From: an uncultured Flammeovirgaceae bacterium
GTDB taxonomy: Bacteria > Bacteroidota > Bacteroidia > Cytophagales > Cyclobacteriaceae
Assembly: GCA_937138955.1 (NCBI GenBank)
Contig: CAKZPJ010000280.1
Coordinates: 1-6,809, forward strand
Direction: 5' to 3'
Length of the DNA stretch: 6,809 bases
Below the pieces are notes generated by a model. The model searched no databases. It was not told where the DNA came from and worked only from the letters and a program-made list of their open reading frames with translations. Of the stretch, positions 1-6,144 are shown in pieces. The position numbers and the translations under genes were made by a program. Position 1 is the stretch's first letter. Each line of letters starts with the position of its first letter.

Positions 1-609
1 AATCAGATAAGTAAACACTAATTGTTGCCAGGTCATGGGGCGTACAAGGGGAGTAATAAAAAAGACCATGATAAAACTAGTCAGTAGAGCCACCCAGCGT
101 ATTACCCGCGGAACTGAATTATCACTAATTTCGTAGATGCAAATTGGCTGTTGAGACTCTTGGGCGTTTTTTAGGATACGCTGAGCTACCTCAGGGGGCA
201 TATGGTGCATGCTACACACCATAGTTCGCACGCCTGACAAGTCTTTATCCAGGTCTGCTGCATTCACGGGCTTGGTGAGATAAGTGTTTTGTTTATTCCC
301 TCGCTGATTCAGCTTCTTAGCGCTTTCCTGATTAGGATATAGATCGCTTAATGTTAGTTGAAGGTCAGGATAATTATATTGCTTTCGTAGGATATCGGCT
401 ACATCGAACATAGGACCACCACTGCCGGAACAGAGGTCAATCACCCGATGAGTACTGCAATGCTCCAAAGCTCGGGCAACCAGTTTAGCTAAAGTCTTAG
501 ATGTGCCTAACAGTCGGTGGATAGTCACGATGTAGCGGGTCATACATTCGCGAAGCCAATGAGGAAACCAGGGTAGGTCTTCAAATTCAAAAAGTTGCTT
601 GCGTTTCAT
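1..609 (-). CDS. Class I SAM-dependent methyltransferase with C-terminal hydrophobic segment (3' end outside window)
   Basis: Translation from the ATG at 609 gives 203 residues with no stop before the window edge, so this is the N-terminal part only. A glycine-rich SAM-binding motif I (VIDLCSGSGGP) sits at residues 56-66. A likely acidic motif II follows at LTLSDLYP (85-92). The region VRTMVCSMHHMPPE (127-140) looks like the post-motif IV part of a Rossmann methyltransferase. After YEISD (159-163) comes a strongly hydrophobic stretch at about 170-187, then PLVRPMTW. A membrane-proximal C-terminal part is therefore likely, unlike in simple soluble methyltransferases. The substrate cannot be told from the sequence. 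It is transcribed away from the 765 gene, and a consensus Bacteroidota promoter lies upstream. The methyltransferase fold is fairly sure; membrane association is inferred. Confidence 0.85.
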   Translation of the reverse strand, partial: MKRKQLFEFEDLPWFPHWLRECMTRYIVTIHRLLGTSKTLAKLVARALEHCSTHRVIDLCSGSGGPMFDVADILRKQYNYPDLQLTLSDLYPNQESAKKLNQRGNKQNTYLTKPVNAADLDKDLSGVRTMVCSMHHMPPEVAQRILKNAQESQQPICIYEISDNSVPRVIRWVALLTSFIMVFFITPLVRPMTWQQLVFTYLI

Positions 610-679
610 GACCGGGGCGGTTGTTGTAGCTTAAAACTACCTCAAAATAATCAGAATTGAAATAATCAGGGTGGCGGGG

Positions 680-710
680 CAAAAGTAAAATTGAACCAAC
701 TACTACCAAA
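680..710 (-). promoter_or_regulatory. Consensus Bacteroidota promoter for the methyltransferase gene
   Basis: Read on the minus strand, TTTG (710-707) is followed by exactly 19 bases and then TACTTTTG (687-680). This is a full match to the known Bacteroidota primary-sigma pattern TTTG-N19/20-TAnnTTTG. Transcription would begin near 673-676, giving a leader of about 65 bases before the ATG at 609. No equally good promoter is visible on the plus strand for the divergent gene at 765. Confidence 0.75.
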
Positions 711-764
711 TTAGTTAGTAAAACAAGTATATTACTACCATTCTTAAAACCTAACTACATCAAT

Positions 765-1265
765 ATGGAAGACTTAAATGTATATATTCAGCCCTTTTTG
801 ATCGGGCTCGGAGTAGGACTCATTCTGCTGTTAGTTGTCTACATTAATGAACGCAGCAAGCGCAGTGGGCTAAAGAAGGAGATTTCTACGTTAAAAAACC
901 ATTTGCAGAACAAAATGGAGATTGAAGCCGAAGCCACCGAAAACCGCCGCAAGGAAGTAGAGCGATTAAAAAAAGAGAATGAGAATCTCAGAATTACTAA
1001 TCAGTCGCTGGCCCAAAAGCCGGGTAGGCGTGAAATAATGAACATGCACGTATACCAGAAAGCGATCGGTATCATGACGGAAAGTGCGCAGGGCTTTGCC
1101 CCTATGTGGCAACGGGCCTTGCGCGAAGCCGAGGCTGAAGTGGAGAAATCTGATCAAGGTTCTTCTTCCTTTATCAAGAAAATCATTCCTACTCAAATCT
1201 TCGGGGGCTCATCAGAACCTAAAAAGCTAGATTCAAGTGATGGTTTCGACGGTGAGCGTTCTTAA
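765..1265 (+). CDS. Single-TM coiled-coil protein, conserved hypothetical
   Basis: This is a 166-residue protein of unknown function. One N-terminal membrane segment lies at about residues 11-27 (FLIGLGVGLILLLVVYI). It is followed by a basic patch (NERSKRSGLKK) and a charged heptad-like stretch at about 35-83 that should form a coiled coil. The second half has a distinct block around residues 90-125 containing MHVYQKAIGIM and GFAPMWQRALREAE. A GSSSFIKKIIP segment and a polar, acidic tail follow. The order TM, coiled coil, then soluble module suggests a membrane-anchored cytoplasmic scaffold, similar in layout to LapA-type proteins, but this is only an analogy. The ATG at 765 directly precedes the membrane segment. 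Its neighbours give no functional clue, and it seems to be transcribed alone. Confidence 0.8.
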   Translation: MEDLNVYIQPFLIGLGVGLILLLVVYINERSKRSGLKKEISTLKNHLQNKMEIEAEATENRRKEVERLKKENENLRITNQSLAQKPGRREIMNMHVYQKAIGIMTESAQGFAPMWQRALREAEAEVEKSDQGSSSFIKKIIPTQIFGGSSEPKKLDSSDGFDGERS

Positions 1266-1376
1266 CAATAAGCCGCAACGTATACATACTCCGTATTTTT
1301 ACTAAGGTTAGCTGTATCATCATCACATTTTAAGTGGCTGATAGCATTTCATTACCAAAGTTTGACAAACAAAATC

Positions 1377-1391
1377 AAGCTGATTCAGCTT
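1377..1391. promoter_or_regulatory. Perfect 15-base palindrome upstream of the FNT channel gene, possible operator
   Basis: AAGCTGA-T-TCAGCTT is a perfect inverted repeat with 7-base arms and a single central base. It lies about 95 bases before the ATG at 1487, inside the 221-base gap that follows the 765-1265 gene. The centre is too tight to form a hairpin, so a dimeric DNA-binding protein is a better explanation than a terminator. A partial promoter-like pair, TTTG (1401-1404), 20 bases, GCAATTTG (1425-1432), lies downstream. It keeps the TTTG of the -7 box but lacks its leading TA. Nothing else is clear in 1266-1486. Confidence 0.4.
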
Positions 1392-1486
1392 ATTAGGTTA
1401 TTTGAAACCCAAAGGCAGTAGATGGCAATTTGCTCATCACTAATTTGGGTGAGCATCAATGTTAGTATGTCCCATTTTTATATAGT

Positions 1487-2395
1487 ATGGAGCAAGACAA
1501 GACTTCAACCACAGAGAAGCAGGTAGCTACAAATACCACCGATGTTAACTCCATAGAAAAGCAGGTGAAGGAGGACTTCAACCAGCAAAATCAGCCCAAA
1601 GAAGGTGATCAGATACTAAAAGAGCAAGTGCAGATGGCTCTAATGGAGTACCGTCGCCATAACAAATCTCTGCTTCTCTCTTCCTTCTCCGGCGGATTAG
1701 AAGTGGGGTTCAGCGTACTATTGATGGGGCTGTTGTATACTATGTTTCACGGGCAAATGTCCAAAGCAGGGTTAGAGTTTGCGTTAGCTTTTGCCTACCC
1801 TATTGGATTTATATTCGTTATTCTGGGTCGCTCGGAGCTATTTACCGAACATACTACTTTAGCGGTACTTCCGGTCTTGAACGGCTCAGTACGGGTTTCA
1901 CGACTACTGCAGCTATGGTCACTTATCTTGGTAGGCAATCTGGTAGGGGGCTATGTTTTTGCCTTCTTAACTACGATAATGGCTCCCAAAATGGGCATTA
2001 TTTCGTTAGAAGCCTTCGAGCACTTAGCAGAAAAAATGCTGAAGTTTAATTGGTGGGTTACACTGGGTAGTGCCATTTTTGCAGGTTGGCTAATGGGACT
2101 TCTTTCCTGGCTCAACAGTTCTTCTCAGGAAACAATCAGCCGTATTTTTATTATTGTACTGGTCACCGCGACAATTGGTTTAGCGGGATTACATCACTCA
2201 ATAGTAGGTTCAATCGAGGTTTTTGCCGGATTTCTGGTCTCGCCCAAAATCACATTTAGTGACTACTTATTTTTCCAACTGTGGGCCACAGTTGGAAATA
2301 TTATCGGTGGAACCGTATTCGTAGCGGTAGTTAAGTACAGCCATTTGGGAGAAAGAAAATTTATTAAAGAGCTTCATTCTCACTCAAGAGATTGA
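1487..2395 (+). CDS. Formate/nitrite transporter (FNT) family membrane channel, YfdC-like
   Basis: This 302-residue polytopic inner-membrane protein has the FNT family pattern. The N-terminus (1-55) is long, hydrophilic and cytoplasm-like. About six membrane segments follow, near residues 66-85, 97-114, 140-163, 190-209, 218-240 and 260-283. The FNT half-helix break carries GRSELFTEHTT (114-124), and LFT fits the omega-loop region of FocA. The family's central pore histidine is probably H237 in GLAGLHHSIVGS. FNT proteins form pentamers, each subunit conducting small monovalent anions or acids such as formate, nitrite or hydrosulfide. The substrate here is unknown. The ELFTEHT loop and long N-terminus resemble the poorly characterised YfdC branch more than FocA or NirC. 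No metabolic partner gene is adjacent. The gene is probably monocistronic and converges on the 2440 gene with a 44-base gap. Confidence 0.87.
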   Translation: MEQDKTSTTEKQVATNTTDVNSIEKQVKEDFNQQNQPKEGDQILKEQVQMALMEYRRHNKSLLLSSFSGGLEVGFSVLLMGLLYTMFHGQMSKAGLEFALAFAYPIGFIFVILGRSELFTEHTTLAVLPVLNGSVRVSRLLQLWSLILVGNLVGGYVFAFLTTIMAPKMGIISLEAFEHLAEKMLKFNWWVTLGSAIFAGWLMGLLSWLNSSSQETISRIFIIVLVTATIGLAGLHHSIVGSIEVFAGFLVSPKITFSDYLFFQLWATVGNIIGGTVFVAVVKYSHLGERKFIKELHSHSRD

Positions 2396-2439
2396 TCTGA
2401 TATGATACTTTCGGAAGAGATGAAGTAAGTGGAGCAACG

Positions 2440-3702
2440 TTAAAATCGATATCCAAGTAGCAGATACCACCGATTTGTTCTAGCTGCAATTATGCTGTTT
2501 AATGACATTCCACTACCACGCTCATATCGCGTCTCGAGAGATATCTTGTTGTGCTGAACCCCTAATCCACCAAGAAATCCGTATTCGTATAGTCTACTAA
2601 ACTCTAAGGCCTTACGTTCTCTCACACTAAGCATCCCATTATTGATAGTTTCTACTTTTACATTGTTTGTTTCTTGAAAAGCCCAACCGTTTGAAAACCC
2701 GATGTTTGCGTAAACCGCCGGCTCAGAGGGGTATCGATATCGGAGCATATTATTCATTTTGATATAACTATAGCTAAACTCAACACTAACATTTTGGGTC
2801 TGATTGATATCAATAGTTCGGCTGTAGTCCCCCAACGCCTGGTAGGACGAGTAAGCAATCTCGTTAGTGATAATCCATTTTTTGCGACTTCGCGGAATGA
2901 CAAAGTTGAGAAAAAGACCCCCAGCAAAATTAGTTGAGCGGGAATAGTTGGGTCGGGTTATCACAGGAGTTCTTCCTCCTCTAAACTTCAATGAAGTCAG
3001 AGAAGCTCCTGCTAGTAGTCCAATTTCATAGGTTACTCTCTCCGATGGTCTTTGAAAAGCTGCTTCGGAAGAAATGCACTCATAGTAATGAAGAAATAGC
3101 TTTTCTAAATCGTACTTACTGTACTCAATATTTTTTAGCTTATCGTTAACAGTTGGACAATCATCCAGGTAATTTTTTAGCTGACGAACAAATGTTCTGT
3201 TCTCGCCAATGATCCGTCTGTGCTTTTGCTTTTTCAAATATCGCTTATAGATCAGTAGGTGATACGATGAGTCTTGCTTTGTATAGAATTGATCAATGCC
3301 CTGAACATCAGAAAGGTAATAAAGGCTTTTAGAGCCTCTAACTAATGTTTGTAAAAAGGCATTTGTTACATCCATTCTAAGAAAGACTTCATTGGTGAGT
3401 GCACTGGTTCGTTTCGGGCTTTTTTCTCGCTCAACCATTGCACTCACATAGTGCTCATCTTTTACACTAAACTCTTGCAAATCGAATGGGGTATAACTGT
3501 TTGCCGTATCGTTCTTACTGCTTCTGAAAGAGATTTCAGTAGGGTTTCTTCCCCAGTTGTGATAATCAATAAAGCCACTCAGCGTATCACCCGCTTTAGT
3601 GATCACTTGACCGGGTAGAAAATTCTCTTGGGCTAATACGGAAGAAAAAGCTGTTACCCATAGAGCTACAACAGTGAGAAAGAGTTTTAGAATGGCGGAC
3701 AA
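2440..3702 (-). CDS. Secreted outer-membrane beta-barrel protein with N-terminal extra domain
   Basis: The 420-residue product starts with a signal peptide (hydrophobic 7-20, likely cleavage VLA-Q near residue 24). Residues 29-210 form a separate domain opening with GQVITKAGDTLSGFIDYHNW. It contains two cysteines (C183, C209) that could form a disulfide. From about 222 to the end, alternating aromatic and hydrophobic strands (YEIGLLAGASL, GGLFLNFVI, AVYANIGFSNG, YGFLGGLGVQ, WYLLLGYRF) suggest an 8-10-strand porin-like barrel. The terminal Phe is the usual outer-membrane assembly signal. I recall this two-part layout from many unassigned Bacteroidota proteins; the function is unknown. The start is odd: no ATG or GTG lies in frame between the upstream stop (3741-3739) and the signal peptide. 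TTG at 3702 is therefore the best start, with ATT at 3705 less likely. Confidence 0.8.
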   Translation of the reverse strand: MSAILKLFLTVVALWVTAFSSVLAQENFLPGQVITKAGDTLSGFIDYHNWGRNPTEISFRSSKNDTANSYTPFDLQEFSVKDEHYVSAMVEREKSPKRTSALTNEVFLRMDVTNAFLQTLVRGSKSLYYLSDVQGIDQFYTKQDSSYHLLIYKRYLKKQKHRRIIGENRTFVRQLKNYLDDCPTVNDKLKNIEYSKYDLEKLFLHYYECISSEAAFQRPSERVTYEIGLLAGASLTSLKFRGGRTPVITRPNYSRSTNFAGGLFLNFVIPRSRKKWIITNEIAYSSYQALGDYSRTIDINQTQNVSVEFSYSYIKMNNMLRYRYPSEPAVYANIGFSNGWAFQETNNVKVETINNGMLSVRERKALEFSRLYEYGFLGGLGVQHNKISLETRYERGSGMSLNSIIAARTNRWYLLLGYRF

Positions 3703-3785
3703 AATATTAGTACATATGTGGTGTGAAAATAGAGAACCTCAAGCTACTGGGTTGTCTACATTCTTAGAAACTTATACCGCACCTC

Positions 3786-3803
3786 TTCTTACACGAGTAA
3801 GAG
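3786..3803. other. Short hairpin in the thioesterase/barrel intergenic gap
   Basis: TTCTTAC and GTAAGAG flank the loop ACGA, giving six paired bases plus one G-U closing pair. It lies in the 168-base gap between the thioesterase stop and the barrel-protein start. On the minus strand, the direction of both genes, it is followed by AAGAGG rather than a T-run, so it does not look like an intrinsic terminator. It may be a processing or leader structure, or chance. No convincing full promoter is visible in 3703-3870. Confidence 0.2.
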
Positions 3804-3870
3804 TTTTGGCAAAATGAGAAATGCGCAGTTATTGCTTTTGTATTTACGAGGAGTTAACCTATTTTTCTGA

Positions 3871-4275
3871 CTAAACCAGTTCTTCAAAAATCTCTCGTAT
3901 ATCATCAGTTACTCGCTTGGGGCGATGAGTTCGAGCATCCAGCAAACACCACATCGATTCCGCTTTTACGCAAAGGGTATTCTTCTGAGCATTCCAAAAC
4001 TCTACTATCCGCCCGTACTTCGGACCGAAAACTTCGCCTACCTGAGTTTTTAATAATACCCGATTAGATAGGTAAAGCGGGTGTTTATACTCTACGTAAT
4101 GACTCAGAACCACCCAAATATACTGTTGCTGCATTAGATCCGTAGCCTGCTGCTTCCAGTGTGCTTCGGCAACATCCTGAATCCACTGCACGTAACGCAC
4201 ATTGTTAACGTGCTGCATGGCATCTAAATCTTCGGGTTTTACTTCCCGAGTCTGCTCAAAAATATAGGGTTTCAT
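3871..4275 (-). CDS. Acyl-CoA thioesterase, hotdog fold (4HBT / YbgC-FadM type)
   Basis: This gives 134 residues from the ATG at 4275. A GTG codon lies just before it at 4278 and would add one residue; ATG is preferred. Near the N-terminus, DLDAMQHVNNVRYVQWIQDV (residues 16-35) is the family signature. Its second Asp (residue 18) matches the catalytic Asp of 4-hydroxybenzoyl-CoA-type thioesterases, and HVNN begins the long hotdog helix. The rest (VEYKHPLYLSNRVLLKTQV, EFWNAQKNTLCVKAESMWCLLD) fits the curved beta sheet. The length is normal for the family. Such enzymes hydrolyse acyl-CoA or acyl-ACP thioesters in the cytoplasm, usually as homotetramers; the chain-length preference is not readable here. 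The start lies 17 bases after the stop of the protease gene, so the two are probably cotranscribed, though they share no obvious pathway. Confidence 0.9.
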   Translation of the reverse strand: MKPYIFEQTREVKPEDLDAMQHVNNVRYVQWIQDVAEAHWKQQATDLMQQQYIWVVLSHYVEYKHPLYLSNRVLLKTQVGEVFGPKYGRIVEFWNAQKNTLCVKAESMWCLLDARTHRPKRVTDDIREIFEELV

Positions 4276-4292
4276 CACGCGAAGTAAAGAAT

Positions 4293-5474
4293 TTACAACG
4301 CTAAAGGATGCAGGTTGATGGTTTTAACCTGATTTTGCCGACGGATAGTGACTTCCAGCTGGGTTTGGCGGTTCAATAAAGCTTGCACTTCATGGCTGCT
4401 TCGCCCGCTAGCCGAAATATTATTAATTTCCATAATCTCATCATTAGGGGTGAATCCGGCTTTATCGGCGGGGGAGTCTTCAAATACGTGGCGTATCACT
4501 ACTCTTTCCTGCTGATTGTCTGATTTTACTACCAAGCCCGAGTACGCTAATGAAAATTCATTAGCAAAAGACTCATTGGGGTGCCAGTACGACTGTTTGT
4601 GATGATAGTCTAGTACGATATTAAATCGCTTGAGCAGCGCATTACCGATGTGTCCAATTCCGTCTTTGAACGCTTTCTTATAATAACGTGACTGATTCAA
4701 CCGAATAGGAATATCCGAGAGGCTAAACCATCCAAACTCAAACTCCTGAAGTCGCCCGGAAAAATTTTGGTCAATCGCCCCGGAAAAGTTCATGGTGTAA
4801 ATTTGGTGCGTTCGGCCAATTTTTCGAGTAAGCTGATGCTCATCTACAAACGGAGAGTAAAGGGTGACAAAGGAACCGGACCCATTGTCTAGTTGAAACT
4901 TACCTGAAAGCGTTTCGCCATTGCTAAGCTGGAATGATCCATTGATGTAAGGTCGGCCACCAACTAGATCAAAAGCCTGCTGATGGTAATTTGGTGGAGG
5001 AGCATACGTATTAGGATCGTGCAAAATGATGGCCGATCGGTCATAGTCAATCTCCACCGTGTATTCCTTCAAAATATCCTGACCAATAATTCCGTACACT
5101 TCAGTATCTAAAGCCCGATGCAAATGCCGTAGTGGCAGATGTACCATCTTAACGCGCGACAGAGTAACCTCGCCTAAATGAAGCTTATTATAATTGGAGT
5201 AATAAACAAACTTGGGCCCTCGCTGACTGCGAACGGTAGAAAATCCATCGTGAGAAATATCTAAATGGTTTGCTTTTTTTTCGCTGATTACTGTAGCCGA
5301 TGCCCCAGTATCGAAAATAAAACGTAGCGGTTTAGAGTCGTTTACCTGAATATTAATAAAGATATGGTTGTTATGCAGCGTGAAGGGAATGTGGTCCAGC
5401 TCAAAAGCTGCCACCTCAAAGCCCATCACCCAAGAAAGTGTCGCTAGAAGGAGAACTCGGAAAACCGAAACCAT
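4293..5474 (-). CDS. Retropepsin-like aspartyl protease with C-terminal PDZ domain, secreted
   Basis: The 393-residue product has an N-terminal signal peptide (about 1-23), so it should act in the periplasm or at the surface. The first retropepsin-like half carries FIFDTGAS (52-59) and the flap-region motif YGIIGQDIL (127-135). A second, diverged half has FQLDNGSGS (193-201) in the place of the other DTG, followed by GHIGNALLKRF (274-284). Two halves in one chain would form the active site that retroviral proteases build by dimerising. A PDZ domain occupies about 312-388 (GLVVKS, VFEDSPADKAGF, DEIMEINN). Similar Asp_protease_2 plus PDZ proteins are common in Bacteroidota, mostly without known substrates. 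The DNG triplet in place of the second DTG is unusual and may alter catalysis. It is the first gene of a likely pair with the thioesterase. I see no convincing promoter in the 71 bases before the terminator. Confidence 0.87.
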   Translation of the reverse strand: MVSVFRVLLLATLSWVMGFEVAAFELDHIPFTLHNNHIFINIQVNDSKPLRFIFDTGASATVISEKKANHLDISHDGFSTVRSQRGPKFVYYSNYNKLHLGEVTLSRVKMVHLPLRHLHRALDTEVYGIIGQDILKEYTVEIDYDRSAIILHDPNTYAPPPNYHQQAFDLVGGRPYINGSFQLSNGETLSGKFQLDNGSGSFVTLYSPFVDEHQLTRKIGRTHQIYTMNFSGAIDQNFSGRLQEFEFGWFSLSDIPIRLNQSRYYKKAFKDGIGHIGNALLKRFNIVLDYHHKQSYWHPNESFANEFSLAYSGLVVKSDNQQERVVIRHVFEDSPADKAGFTPNDEIMEINNISASGRSSHEVQALLNRQTQLEVTIRRQNQVKTINLHPLAL

Positions 5475-5545
5475 GTTGATAAATTAATCGCGTTATGGCA
5501 AGTTACTGCACGAGGATTAACGAAATATACACAACTTGGTTAAAC

Positions 5546-5572
5546 AAAAAAAGCGCCAAGTTAGCGCTTTTT
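5546..5572 (-). terminator. Intrinsic terminator after the DUF1573 gene
   Basis: On the minus strand, AAAAAGCGC pairs with GCGCTTTTT around a seven-base loop, and the run continues to seven T residues. The stem therefore has four G-C pairs and five A-T pairs, a classic rho-independent layout. It lies 23 bases past the stop of the DUF1573 gene and separates it from the downstream protease-thioesterase pair. The symmetry would allow it to work in both directions, but no plus-strand gene ends here. Confidence 0.85.
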
Positions 5573-5594
5573 ATAAGAATTAGGGTTTAATGTA

Positions 5595-6002
5595 CTATTC
5601 CACTACAACTCCGGTGATTTTTAGGTTCTGCCACTCCTTTTGGGTCGTGGTCTTGACCGCCACAGTTTTACTAAAAGCACCGAGTTTGGCCGCGTTGTAG
5701 GTAGCCTTCACGGTTCCTTCCTCACCAGGGGCAATTGGTTGCTGAGTATAGCTAGCTACCGTGCATCCGCAAGAGCCTTTGGCTTCGGTAATTATTACCG
5801 GCTCATCCGAATTATTAGTGAAAGTAAAAGAAATTGTCTTAGGCTGCTGATGCTTAATGTCTCCAAAATCGTGGGAGGTAGCATTCCAAGAAAGCGACTT
5901 GGCTTCAGGGGCTGAGGCAGCAGCCAATGATAGGGCAGACTGGGCTTGTACACTGAAGGCACAGCAGACACTTAAGAAGAAAATAATCAGTAAATTTTTC
6001 AT
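5595..6002 (-). CDS. DUF1573 domain protein, secreted
   Basis: The ATG at 6002 gives 135 residues. It starts directly with a signal peptide (MKNLLIIFFLSVCCAFSVQA, cleavage near residue 20). The mature part is a single DUF1573 domain, about 38-133: WNATSHDFGDIK, then SFTFTNNSDEPVIITEAKGSCGCTVA, then IAPGEEGTVKATYNAAKLGAFSKTVAV. The SCGCT block (77-81) is the hallmark of this Ig-like, ASH-related family. The two cysteines may form a vicinal disulfide or bind something; the function is unknown. A longer reading from an ATG at 6035 adds 11 residues. It is unlikely because it puts a polar stretch before the signal peptide and starts only three bases past the -7 box. The gene ends in an intrinsic terminator, so it is probably a single-gene unit divergent from the histidine kinase. 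Confidence 0.9.
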   Translation of the reverse strand: MKNLLIIFFLSVCCAFSVQAQSALSLAAASAPEAKSLSWNATSHDFGDIKHQQPKTISFTFTNNSDEPVIITEAKGSCGCTVASYTQQPIAPGEEGTVKATYNAAKLGAFSKTVAVKTTTQKEWQNLKITGVVVE

Positions 6003-6037
6003 AGCAATAAATTTTAAGTGAGAAAATTGATACAATT

Positions 6038-6045
6038 CAAAAGTA
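6038..6045 (-). promoter_or_regulatory. -7 box of the DUF1573 gene promoter
   Basis: Minus-strand TACTTTTG is an exact match to TAnnTTTG and is identical to the -7 box of the methyltransferase promoter at 687-680. Transcription would begin about 6031-6034, leaving roughly 30 bases before the ATG at 6002. No TTTG is found 19-20 bases upstream. A GTTAAC repeat occupies that region instead, which suggests the promoter needs an activator. Confidence 0.5.
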
Positions 6046-6065
6046 GGGAAGTGGGTAGAAAATAG

Positions 6066-6105
6066 TTGTTAACGAAAACATAAGAATTGTTAACAAAATG
6101 TTAAA
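6066..6105. repeat. Phased GTTAAC-type repeats, possible response-regulator binding sites
   Basis: TTGTTAAC occurs at 6066-6073 and again at 6087-6094, 21 bases apart, about two helical turns. The second copy is part of a perfect 10-base palindrome, TTGTTAACAA (6087-6096). A third, partial copy, GTTAAA (6100-6105), follows GTTAAC (6089-6094) with an 11-base period. That is the spacing known for tandem half-sites of OmpR/PhoB-family regulators. The cluster lies between the divergent DUF1573 and kinase genes, over the expected -33 position of the DUF1573 promoter and about 40-80 bases before the kinase start. The regulatory role is inferred. Confidence 0.45.
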
Positions 6106-6106
6106 G

Positions 6107-6126
6107 GCATTTTCAAATGCTGAAAA
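6107..6126. repeat. Overlapping inverted repeats just upstream of the kinase gene
   Basis: GCATTT-TC-AAATGC (6107-6120) is a perfect 6-base inverted repeat. It overlaps a second one, TTTTCA-AATGC-TGAAAA (6110-6126), which could form a hairpin with a five-base loop. They sit 18-38 bases before the kinase ATG. They could be an operator or a leader hairpin; the arms are short and AT-rich, so chance is possible. Confidence 0.25.
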
Positions 6127-6144
6127 GTGCTTATTTTCGTACCT

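Noticed and set aside
701..737. TACTA/TAGTA and TAGTAA/TTACTA inverted repeats near the methyltransferase promoter
   Set aside because: The arms are only five or six AT-rich bases, expected by chance in such a spacer.
966..1196. Minus-strand open frame of 76 codons inside the coiled-coil gene
   Set aside because: It lies fully antisense to a better-supported gene, and its product has no domain-like pattern; treated as a shadow frame.
3767..3774. TAAGTTTC on the minus strand as a -7 box for the barrel-protein gene
   Set aside because: It has one mismatch, and the sequence 19-20 bases upstream is not TTTG-like.
3786..3803. Hairpin as an intrinsic terminator for the protease-thioesterase operon
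   Set aside because: No T-run follows the stem on the minus strand, and the stem is short and AT-rich.
5640..5915. Plus-strand open frame of 91 codons opposite the DUF1573 gene
   Set aside because: The minus frame encodes a recognised domain with signal peptide and terminator; the plus frame has no recognisable features.
6003..6035. Longer N-terminus of the DUF1573 protein starting at 6035
   Set aside because: The extra residues precede a textbook signal peptide, and that ATG begins only three bases past the -7 box, at or before the expected transcription start.
6132..6139. TATTTTCG as a -7 box for the kinase gene
   Set aside because: It has one mismatch and no TTTG at the right distance, and transcription would begin at about the start codon, giving a leaderless message.
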